Positions 47,389 through 55,187 of a stretch of 64,000 bases of DNA are shown piece by piece. This DNA is from Microbacterium allomyrinae (GTDB lineage Bacteria > Actinomycetota > Actinomycetes > Actinomycetales > Microbacteriaceae): assembly GCF_020682705.1 (NCBI RefSeq), contig NZ_JAGTTN010000002.1, positions 1 through 64,000 of the forward strand, read 5' to 3'. Below the pieces are notes generated by a model. It had not been told where the DNA came from, did no database searches, and worked only from the letters and a program-made list of their open reading frames with translations. The position numbers and the translations under genes are program-made. Numbering within the stretch: position 1 is the first letter of the stretch; each line of letters opens with the position of its first letter.

Positions 47389-50127
47389 ATGGCGAACCCT
47401 TTCGAGATCGCGAAAGCGTACGTCGCCCTGTCCGTGAGGATGCGGGGCGTCCAGCGTGACATCGAGGTGGAGCTCGGCAAAGCGGACGTCGCCGGTGTCG
47501 GCGACGACCTGGGCAAGCGGACCGGCCGCGGATTCTCGACGGGGTTCGCGGCCGTCGCCGGTGCTGTCGGCGGCATCGTCGCAACCATCGCACAGAACGC
47601 GCTGCAGTCGATCGGCGACGTCGTCGGTGAGGCGCGGATCGCCTCCGACGCGACGCAGAAGTTCGCGCAGACGCTCGGCTTCGCAGGCGTCGACGACAGG
47701 GCCATCAAGACGCTGTCGAAGTCGACTCGCGCGTACGCGGACCAGACCGTGTACGACCTGACCACGATCCAGAACACCACCGCGCAGCTCGCATCGAACG
47801 GGATCAAGGACTACGACCAGCTCGCCGAGGCGGGCGGCAACCTGAACGCCGTGGCCGGCGGCAACGCCGAGACGTTCAAGTCCGTGGGCATGGTCCTCAC
47901 CCAGACCGCCGGTCAGGGGAAGCTGACGACGGAGAACTGGAACCAGCTCGCCGACGCGATCCCGGGTGCGTCCGGGAAGCTGCAGGAGGCGCTGCAGCAG
48001 GCCGGTGCGTACACCGGCAACTTCCGTGACGCGATGGAAAAGGGCGAGATCTCCGCAGAGGAGTTCAACGCGGCGATCATGACGCTCGGGAACCAGCCGA
48101 TCGCTGTCGAGGCCGCGAAGTCCGTCGAGACGATGGAAGGCTCGTGGGGCAACCTGCAGGCCACGATCGTCGGCGGCCTGTCCGATGTGATCACGTGGGC
48201 GAAGCCGGCGCTGACCGGGTTCGTGAACGGCTTCGCGGAGGTCTTCAAGGGCCTGTTCGCGACCGTCGGGGAGGTCGGCAACTTCGTCCGCGACAACATG
48301 ACGTGGATCGGTCCGCTCGCGGTCGGCATCGGTGCGATCGCCGCGGCATGGCTGGTGTGGAACGGGTCGATAGCCGCCTGGCAGACCATCACCAAGATCG
48401 GTATCGCGGTGCAGGCGGCGTTCAACGCCGTCATGGCTGTCAACCCGATCACGCTCGTCATCATGGCGATCGTCGGCCTGGTCGCCGCGCTGGTGTGGTT
48501 CTTCACCCAGACCGAGCTCGGTCAGCAGGTGTGGCAGAACGTCACGACCGCTATCGCCGCCGCGGTGACCTGGCTGTGGGAGTCCGTGCTGCAGCCGGTG
48601 TTCACCGCCATCGGCGTCGTGTTCACCTGGATCTACGAGAACATCATCCTGCCCATCGGCACCCTGATCGTGAACTACTTCCGGTTCTGGGGCGCGATCG
48701 CGCTCTGGCTGTGGGGCAACGTGCTGCAACCGGTATTCGCGGCCATCGGTGCCGTCTTCCAGTGGGTATGGCGCAGCGTCGTCGAGCCGATCGTCGGCTA
48801 CATCACGCTCGCGCTGCAGGGCCTTGGTGTCGTGTTCCGCTGGCTGTACGACAACATCGTCAAGCCGGTATGGGACGGGATCGCGTCGGCGATCGCGGTC
48901 GCATGGTCGTGGATCGATCAGAACGTGTTCACGCCGTTCAAGTTCGGTATCGATCTGATCGGGCAGGCGTTCGAGAAAGTCGCGGACGGGATCGGCATCG
49001 CCTGGGCTGGCATCAAGCAGGCCGCGGCCGTGCCGATCAACTTCGTGCTGGACACGGTATGGAACAACGGTCTTCGCTCGTTCTGGAACGACCTGGTCGA
49101 CGGGCTCGGGCTCGATGACATGAAGCTGCCGAAAGCGTCCCTCGTGAAGTTCGCGAACGGTGGTGTGCTGCCCGGCTGGACGCCGGGCCGTGACGTGCAC
49201 CGGTTCTTCTCGCCGACCGCCGGCTACCTGGACCTCTCCGGTGGTGAGGCGATCATGCGGCCCGAGTTCACCCGCGCCGTCGGCGGGCAGGCTGGTGTCG
49301 ACGCGCTCAATGCGGCCGCACGCCGCGGGCAGATCGGCGACGGTTTCGGCGACATCGCCGGCGACGTGTGGGAGAACGTGCAGAGGGCCGCGGCGGTGGC
49401 ATGGGAGTTCCTCTCCAACCCCGCCGCCGCGATCCAGAAGCACGTCATCGACGGCATCATCCGCCCGCTGACGGCCGACCAGAACGTGTTCGGGCAGGCG
49501 GTCGGCGGTCTCGCCGCGAACACCGTGAAGGGCATGGCCGACCTGTTCAAGGCGGCCGCACCACCCGCCCCTGGCGGCAAGGGCATGGGCTGGGAAGCGA
49601 TGTGGGACATCGTCCGGGGGCGGTTCCCGGACGCCACGCTCAACTCGGCGCTGCGCCCCGGCGCGGTCACCGTCAACGGCGGCCGGTCGTATCACTCGCT
49701 CGGCCGCGCGATCGACCTGCCGCCGCAGATGGAGATCTTCAACTGGCTGAAGACTGCCTTCCCGAACAGCTCCGAGCTGATCTACTCGCCCGCCGGCGCC
49801 CGACAGCTGCTCAACGGCAAGGAGCACCTCTGGGACGGTGCGGTGCGCGCACAGCACTTCAACCACGTCCACTGGGCGATGGCCAACGGCGGTGTGGTCC
49901 CGAAGCTGTACGACCAGGGCGGGTGGATCCCGCACGGCGGGATGGCTCTCAACCTGTCCGGCCGGCCGGAGGCGGTACTCACCCCGGACGAGTCGCAAGC
50001 GTTGAAGAACGGTACCGGCGCAGCGCTGGTGATCGAGGGGGACGTGCACGTGCGTGACCTCGACGAGCTGTTCCAGAAGGCGGAGACGTCGAAGCGGCGG
50101 GCGTACGCCCGGGCGGGAGTGTTCTGA
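47389..50127 (+). CDS. tape measure protein with M15-like peptidase domain
   Basis: A 912-aa protein that sets tail length. It contains an N-terminal tape-measure domain (FAQTLGFAGVDDRAIKTLSK), a long hydrophobic middle with Trp-rich repeats (VTWLWESVLQPVFTAIGVVF and similar, about 370-530), and a C-terminal zinc peptidase-like domain: RSYHSLGRAID (H769, D776) and HFNHVHWA (H826, H828), as in M15/VanY D-Ala-D-Ala peptidases. The last part could cut the peptidoglycan during DNA injection. AAAGGAGGAGG precedes the ATG. Confidence 0.93.
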   Translation: MANPFEIAKAYVALSVRMRGVQRDIEVELGKADVAGVGDDLGKRTGRGFSTGFAAVAGAVGGIVATIAQNALQSIGDVVGEARIASDATQKFAQTLGFAGVDDRAIKTLSKSTRAYADQTVYDLTTIQNTTAQLASNGIKDYDQLAEAGGNLNAVAGGNAETFKSVGMVLTQTAGQGKLTTENWNQLADAIPGASGKLQEALQQAGAYTGNFRDAMEKGEISAEEFNAAIMTLGNQPIAVEAAKSVETMEGSWGNLQATIVGGLSDVITWAKPALTGFVNGFAEVFKGLFATVGEVGNFVRDNMTWIGPLAVGIGAIAAAWLVWNGSIAAWQTITKIGIAVQAAFNAVMAVNPITLVIMAIVGLVAALVWFFTQTELGQQVWQNVTTAIAAAVTWLWESVLQPVFTAIGVVFTWIYENIILPIGTLIVNYFRFWGAIALWLWGNVLQPVFAAIGAVFQWVWRSVVEPIVGYITLALQGLGVVFRWLYDNIVKPVWDGIASAIAVAWSWIDQNVFTPFKFGIDLIGQAFEKVADGIGIAWAGIKQAAAVPINFVLDTVWNNGLRSFWNDLVDGLGLDDMKLPKASLVKFANGGVLPGWTPGRDVHRFFSPTAGYLDLSGGEAIMRPEFTRAVGGQAGVDALNAAARRGQIGDGFGDIAGDVWENVQRAAAVAWEFLSNPAAAIQKHVIDGIIRPLTADQNVFGQAVGGLAANTVKGMADLFKAAAPPAPGGKGMGWEAMWDIVRGRFPDATLNSALRPGAVTVNGGRSYHSLGRAIDLPPQMEIFNWLKTAFPNSSELIYSPAGARQLLNGKEHLWDGAVRAQHFNHVHWAMANGGVVPKLYDQGGWIPHGGMALNLSGRPEAVLTPDESQALKNGTGAALVIEGDVHVRDLDELFQKAETSKRRAYARAGVF

Positions 50128-51044
50128 TGGTCCTTGTTTTCGCGTCGCCCCCGGTGCCCCCTGACGGGTCGCCGGGGGCGTTCCAGCCGCTCGAGTACGA
50201 GTGGGTGGCGTGGAACGGGGACACCTACTCGCTCTCCGACTGGACGTCGGGCATCGTGCTCGACAACCGCGGTGTGGAGGGCTTGCACTTCCCGCAGATC
50301 ACGAAGTTCTCGTCGACGTCGCACGTCGTGCCCGGCAAGCGGCTGCGGGGGTGGCGTGCGGAGGCACGGACCGTGTTCTGGCCGATTCAGATCTGGTCGG
50401 ATGCCGGGTCGGTCGAGTGGCTCGACCGCGCGCTACGCTTCTTCGCCACGCTCCACCCGTTGCGGGAGGGACGGTGGCGCGTCGGCGCGAACGGTCAGTG
50501 GCGTGAGCTGGCGCTGACGGGCGTGTTCGACGAGTCGCACGCGTACCTGATGGACCCGATGCTGGAAGGCTGGGCGCCGTTCGCGGTGAAGCTCGAGGCG
50601 GCGCACCCGTTCTGGACCGGCAAGCCCGTGAAAGCGGGCCCGTGGGGGCTCAGCGATGGTGTGGACTTCATCGACCCGGGCGGTGCGCCCAGCTTCCACG
50701 TCTCCGCGGCCGCGTCGTTCTCATCCGCCGCGATCACGAACCCCGGCGACGTCGACGCATACCCGATCTGGACGCTGGTGGGGCCGCTGCCGACCGTGTC
50801 GGTCGGGATCGGTGGACGGGTGATCGACGTGCCGTTCTCGGTCGCGGATGGTGAGACGCTGCGGATCGACACCGACCCGCGCAACGTGACCGCGACGCTC
50901 GACGGAGCGGACGTGACCGCGGACCTCGGCTTCCAGCAGTTCGCGCCGATCCCGCCCGGCGCCCAAGCGAGCTTGGACATCGTCACATCCGGTGCCGGCG
51001 CGGTGTCGATCGAGCTGACACCGCTGTACCTCCGGGCATTCTGA
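50127..51044 (+). CDS. distal tail protein (Dit-like)
   Basis: A 305-aa protein of the siphovirus tail family: an N-terminal hub domain (FQPLEYEWVAWNGDTYSLSD, GIVLDNRGVEGLHFPQITKF) and a C-terminal beta-sandwich (VSVGIGGRVIDVPFSVADGE). It joins the tube to the tip. The first base of the ATG is the last base of the tape measure stop. Confidence 0.85.
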   Translation: MVLVFASPPVPPDGSPGAFQPLEYEWVAWNGDTYSLSDWTSGIVLDNRGVEGLHFPQITKFSSTSHVVPGKRLRGWRAEARTVFWPIQIWSDAGSVEWLDRALRFFATLHPLREGRWRVGANGQWRELALTGVFDESHAYLMDPMLEGWAPFAVKLEAAHPFWTGKPVKAGPWGLSDGVDFIDPGGAPSFHVSAAASFSSAAITNPGDVDAYPIWTLVGPLPTVSVGIGGRVIDVPFSVADGETLRIDTDPRNVTATLDGADVTADLGFQQFAPIPPGAQASLDIVTSGAGAVSIELTPLYLRAF

Positions 51045-51055
51045 GGGGAGCCGTA

Positions 51056-52123
51056 GTGCTGCAGTTCGTGCTCCTCGACAAGACGTCGACGTTCATCCGA
51101 CTGATCACCCCGAACACCTCGCACGTCGAGCTGCTGTGGGACGCGGTCTCGTTCGCCGAGCTCGAGTTCGACGACGACGACCCGATCTGGGCGGCCGTCG
51201 CCGACGGCGCCCGGGTCCGGGCGCTGTTCGACGGGCAGCCGGTGATGTGCGGGCCCGTCATCACCCGCCGGGGCAACGCCCCGATGGGGTCCTCCACAAT
51301 GCTCGTCGAGGACGACTTCCGGATGTTCCGGAGCCTCGGCTGGCCGAACCCGGCCAGCCCGCTCACCGCGCAGACGTCCGAGTATCGGCGCTACAGCGGG
51401 CCGACGGAGACGATCGTGAAGACCGCTTGCCAGGAACTGTCTGACCGGCTGGGCCTGGGCTGGACGATCACCCCGACCCTGGGTCGCGGGACGTCGCAGC
51501 GGATCGAGCTGCGCATGCACCCGCTGGTGGACAAGTTCACGGTGCCGCTGAAAGCGGACCGGCTGACATGGACCATCTCCGACGGCGTCGTCGACGTCGT
51601 CGATGGCGACACGTTCCCCCGCGTGCTCACCCCGGACAGTGGCGTTCTCGGCAACTACCGGTGGGAGATCAGCTACCCGGAGGCAACCCGCGTCGTCGTC
51701 GGCGGCGAAGGAGAGGGCACCGACCGGCTGTTCCAGCAATTCATCGACACCACCCGAGAAGCCCACTGGGGATCCGTCGTCGACGTGTTCAAAGACTCCC
51801 GGATGGCTCAGGGCATCACCGACCTGTCCACGGACGGCGCGGAGGCCCTCGCTGAGGGCGCCCCGAAGGTGTCGGTGTCCACCGACCTGATCGAGAACTC
51901 GTGGTTCCGGTTCGGGCGGTATCACGTCGGTGACAAGGTCGCCGTGAACATCGGCCCGATCGACACGGTCGAGGTGATCACGCGCGTGGTCATGGACGAC
52001 GGACCCGCGGACGGGCTCGTGGTCGTCCCTCATCTGGGGGAGGCGGCCGATACGCCCGACGACAAGACCGCGGCCGCGATCGCGAGCCTCGCCAGAGGTG
52101 TCAGAGACCAGGAGAAGAGGTAG
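51056..52123 (+). CDS. tail-tip hub protein (gp37/Tal-like)
   Basis: A 355-aa protein (FVLLDKTSTFIRLITPNTSH; SFAELEFDDDDPIWAAVADG; RYHVGDKVAVNIGPIDTVEV) of the ReqiPepy6 Gp37-like/minor tail group, which forms the baseplate hub. GTG start, preceded by GAGGGGAGCC. It ends 3 bp before the fibre gene. Confidence 0.8.
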   Translation: MLQFVLLDKTSTFIRLITPNTSHVELLWDAVSFAELEFDDDDPIWAAVADGARVRALFDGQPVMCGPVITRRGNAPMGSSTMLVEDDFRMFRSLGWPNPASPLTAQTSEYRRYSGPTETIVKTACQELSDRLGLGWTITPTLGRGTSQRIELRMHPLVDKFTVPLKADRLTWTISDGVVDVVDGDTFPRVLTPDSGVLGNYRWEISYPEATRVVVGGEGEGTDRLFQQFIDTTREAHWGSVVDVFKDSRMAQGITDLSTDGAEALAEGAPKVSVSTDLIENSWFRFGRYHVGDKVAVNIGPIDTVEVITRVVMDDGPADGLVVVPHLGEAADTPDDKTAAAIASLARGVRDQEKR

Positions 52124-52126
52124 GCC

Positions 52127-53539
52127 ATGTCCATCACGTCCCGAGGCTACGAGGGGACCATCGATTACGAGGACTGGGCGCTGCTGACGTCGCACCTGGG
52201 CGTGCAGTACTCGGTGTTCGGTGCGGATTCGTTCGCCGTGACCGCCGGTGCTGGGACCCGTGAGGTGGTGGTGCGCGCAGGCCGCGCAGCCGGGCAGGGC
52301 ATCCTCGACATCTCCGACGCTGACATCACACTGACCGGCGCCGCGGTGACATCGGGGAACCGGTGGGACATGGTCGTGCTCCGACGCGACTGGGCCGCGG
52401 GCGCGACCAGCGTCGTGCTGGTGCAGGGCGGGTCTATCAAGGCGATCCCCACCCGGTCGACGGACGTGGGCGTGGAAGACGATCAGCCGTTGTTTCTGGC
52501 ACGGTTCGCGGCGGGGCAGCCGACCGTACAGGAACTCGTCGACGTGCGCGTATGGAAGGGCGACGGGGGACTGGTCGCGAAGGACCTGCTGGTCCGCGAC
52601 TACCTGCAGGCCATCGGGTCTACCGTGCGGGTGGGCAGCTCGACGTGGGGGCTCGGGTTCAGCGGCCTCGACATCCCGCAGTGGACGCTCGTGTCTGGCA
52701 CCTGGGATTCCATCCAGGGGAAGCCGGGCGCGTTCGCCCCGACGTCTCACATTCACGACATCGTCGACGTCCGCCAGGACGGCCAGCCGATCTTCACGCA
52801 CTACCTGCCGAACACCTACGCGGCGAAGGGGCACAGCCACAACCTGCAAGACCTCGGCGGGAATCTTCCCCTCCTCAAGGGAGGCACGGGCGTCGCCAAC
52901 CTCGCTGATCTGCGCTGGATCCTCGGGCTCCGCGGGTGGGACGTAGGCAACCCGATCTCGATCAGTGCGGGCGGAACCGGCGCGACGACTGCAGCGCAAG
53001 CCCGCTCGAACCTCGGTGCATCCGCGGTCGGGCACACCCACATCGTGAATGAGATCAATAGCGGCACCTGGGATCGGGTGGTCAACACCGCGCAGCCGAT
53101 CACGACCACGAACCACGTGTATGTGCCGAACAGCTCCGCCGCGGTGTCGTCCTACACGATCGCGTACATCAACAGCGACGGCCGCTTGTCGCGCGGCGCA
53201 TCCTCGGAACGGTACAAGGATGAAATCACTCTGGTGGAGGCGGCGGCACTCGGGGCAATCTTCCCCGACCTGTACGAGTTCGTGATGAAAGGCGACCGGG
53301 GCCAGATGCCCCGCATCGGGTGGATCGCGGAACGGCTCAACGAGTCCGACGATCTGCGGCGGTTCGTTGTCTACGCCCGTGAGGTGGAGACCGACGACGA
53401 CGGCAATGTGACCGGCGCGCACCTCGCGCTCGACGAGCACGGGGACCCGATCCCCGAATCGATCGACTTCATCTCGCTGCTCATCGCACAAGTCGCACAA
53501 CTCCACGTCCGCGTCGCCGCACTGGAAGCACGAGCATGA
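52127..53539 (+). CDS. tail fibre with HxH motifs and S74 chaperone domain
   Basis: A 470-aa tail fibre. Middle repeats hold GGTGATTAAQARSNLGASAV and three HxH motifs (H208/H210, H236/H238, H303/H305), which in other fibres bind metal inside trimers. The C-terminus has RGASSERYKDEITLVEAAAL (S359-S360 and K364) and PRIGWIAERLN, the intramolecular chaperone (peptidase S74) domain that trims itself after trimerisation. It probably recognises the host surface. Overlaps the lysin by 4 bp. Confidence 0.87.
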   Translation: MSITSRGYEGTIDYEDWALLTSHLGVQYSVFGADSFAVTAGAGTREVVVRAGRAAGQGILDISDADITLTGAAVTSGNRWDMVVLRRDWAAGATSVVLVQGGSIKAIPTRSTDVGVEDDQPLFLARFAAGQPTVQELVDVRVWKGDGGLVAKDLLVRDYLQAIGSTVRVGSSTWGLGFSGLDIPQWTLVSGTWDSIQGKPGAFAPTSHIHDIVDVRQDGQPIFTHYLPNTYAAKGHSHNLQDLGGNLPLLKGGTGVANLADLRWILGLRGWDVGNPISISAGGTGATTAAQARSNLGASAVGHTHIVNEINSGTWDRVVNTAQPITTTNHVYVPNSSAAVSSYTIAYINSDGRLSRGASSERYKDEITLVEAAALGAIFPDLYEFVMKGDRGQMPRIGWIAERLNESDDLRRFVVYAREVETDDDGNVTGAHLALDEHGDPIPESIDFISLLIAQVAQLHVRVAALEARA

Positions 53540-54318
53540 GCCCGCTGGACGTCATCGAGATCCCGGGATACCCCGGCTGGTACGCACGGCGGTGCGCGGT
53601 CGAGGCGTGGCAGCGGGCAGGCTCCCCGCCCCTCGTGTCGGCTGGGCGGCTCTACGGCGTCCAGAAGGACCTGTACGACCGTTGGCGGGCCGGTGAGCCG
53701 GGGTACAACCCGGCTGACAATCCCGACGACGAAACACAGCGCCTCGCGCATGTGCGGTTCGTCGCGTTCGACCTGAAGAACCCTGCTCGCGACCGTGCGG
53801 CGATGATCCGGGAAGGGTTCGTCTTCCCGTACGGATACGAGCCGTGGCATGGCGAGCTTCCGAACGTGCGCAGCTATGCGATCGTCCGCTCGATCCCCAC
53901 AACCGCATCGACATCGGTCGAGGCGCTGACCACTACGACGGAGGAAGACCCCATGTTCACCATCTATCGGCGCGGCGGCTCGATCCGAGTCGTCGGCAAC
54001 GATCGTGATTTCCGTATTGGTGGGGCGCTTACCGTCCTGACCGGTGTCGACGGGACGGAGACGCTTGACGTGCTCGCGAAGGGCGCGAAGGTCGTGGATC
54101 TCGATGACCGTCAGTGGGATGTGACGATGGTCACTCTCGACGCGACCGCCGGTAAGCCGGTCGCGTCGCTTGACGACACCGTCATCGGGAAGCTCGTCGA
54201 CGCGATCATCGCGAAGCTGCCCGCAGCCGCCGGTGCAGCGACACCGGCGGATGTCCGGGCTGCTGTCGCGGATGCGTTCGGTGGTCTGGTGCTGAAGGCT
54301 GAACGGCCCGCGTCGTGA
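53536..54318 (+). CDS. endolysin, M15-type D-Ala-D-Ala/LD-peptidase
   Basis: A 260-aa lysin. The M15 catalytic domain (about 10-110) carries LYGVQKDLYDRWRAGEPGYN, H72 and D79 (HVRFVAFD) and EPWH at 102-105, giving the zinc ligands and the catalytic residue. A linker and a C-terminal region (FTIYRRGGSIRVVGNDRDFR) that may bind the wall follow. It follows the fibre and precedes the holin region, so it is the main lysis enzyme. It lacks the SxH..G form of some M15 enzymes, but key residues are present. Confidence 0.82.
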   Translation: MSPLDVIEIPGYPGWYARRCAVEAWQRAGSPPLVSAGRLYGVQKDLYDRWRAGEPGYNPADNPDDETQRLAHVRFVAFDLKNPARDRAAMIREGFVFPYGYEPWHGELPNVRSYAIVRSIPTTASTSVEALTTTTEEDPMFTIYRRGGSIRVVGNDRDFRIGGALTVLTGVDGTETLDVLAKGAKVVDLDDRQWDVTMVTLDATAGKPVASLDDTVIGKLVDAIIAKLPAAAGAATPADVRAAVADAFGGLVLKAERPAS

Positions 54319-54361
54319 CATGCATCACGTGGGCGGTGCCACTGCTAAACGGGGGCCGTTA

Positions 54362-54745
54362 ATGCCGGACTGGCAGCGCCTGTTCGGCGACACGACCGTC
54401 GTCCAGGCGCTCCTCTGGATCGCGGCGGCCGGGGCCCTGATCGTCGTCGTCGTGAAGCTGTGGCCGTTCGTACGCAACGCGGTCGCGATCGTCGACGCGC
54501 TCGTGTTGCTCCCGGCGCTCGTGAAGCAGGTCGAATCGATGAGGGCCCAGGTCGACGGCATCCACCACGAGACGCACAAGAACGACGGCTCATCCATCAA
54601 GGACGCAGTCGGGCGGGTCGAGGAAGGCGTCGCCGGGTTGCACGGCCGTATGGATGACGTCGACCGGCAACTGGTCACCCTCGCGCGCGAAGACGAAGCC
54701 CTGTGGGCCGAACTCGACAACACCAACGACTCCGAGGAGGAGTGA
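54362..54745 (+). CDS. membrane-anchored coiled-coil protein (DUF2746-like)
   Basis: A 127-aa protein: one N-terminal membrane helix (LLWIAAAGALIVVVVKLWPF) followed by a coiled coil (LVKQVESMRAQVDGIHHETH; GRVEEGVAGLHGRMDDVDRQ). The layout matches DUF2746 proteins near actinophage lysis genes, which may be a holin partner or spanin-like factor. ATG at 54320 would add 14 residues but lacks a Shine-Dalgarno sequence. Confidence 0.72.
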   Translation: MPDWQRLFGDTTVVQALLWIAAAGALIVVVVKLWPFVRNAVAIVDALVLLPALVKQVESMRAQVDGIHHETHKNDGSSIKDAVGRVEEGVAGLHGRMDDVDRQLVTLAREDEALWAELDNTNDSEEE

Positions 54746-54750
54746 TCATC

Positions 54751-55185
54751 ATGAAGACCCTCGCTAACTGGTTCACTGACGGCCGCCGTCAGGCGTTGCA
54801 GGCTGCGCTTGCGACGCTGCTGCCTGTCGTCGCGTACTTCGGGTGGGTGACGACATCGCAAGCTGACGCGTTGCTGTCGGTCTCCCAGGTCCTGCTGCAG
54901 CTCATACAGGGCGTTATCGGGCTCGCACTGCTTCGCCCGTCGGCCGCGGCACGCTGGCTGTCGACGCTCGGCCGCGGCATCCTCTACGCACTCGCCGGTG
55001 TCGTCGGCCCGCTCGGCGTCGCGTTCCGGTGGTGGGGCGACGATACAGCCGCGGGGATCCTGACGATCACGGGCCTCGCGTTGACCGCGTTCGCTGCGTT
55101 CGTGCAGGTCGTCAACGTTCAGACCGTCGACGTCCAGTTCATCCCCGGTGTGTCCCTGCGCGCCGATCTCGACAAGGAGGACTGA
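54751..55185 (+). CDS. holin
   Basis: A 144-aa membrane protein with about four hydrophobic segments (LQAALATLLPVVAYFGWVTT, VLLQLIQGVIGLALL, GILYALAGVVGPLGVAF, ILTITGLALTAFAAF) and an acidic C-terminus. Position between the lysin region and spike gene and composition are those of actinophage holins. GAGGAGGAGTGATC precedes the ATG. Confidence 0.8.
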   Translation: MKTLANWFTDGRRQALQAALATLLPVVAYFGWVTTSQADALLSVSQVLLQLIQGVIGLALLRPSAAARWLSTLGRGILYALAGVVGPLGVAFRWWGDDTAAGILTITGLALTAFAAFVQVVNVQTVDVQFIPGVSLRADLDKED

Positions 55186-55187
55186 GC

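Noticed and set aside
50495..53506. A 1003-codon open frame on the minus strand in the tail region
   Set aside because: It is antisense to the distal tail, hub and fibre genes, all supported by family motifs.
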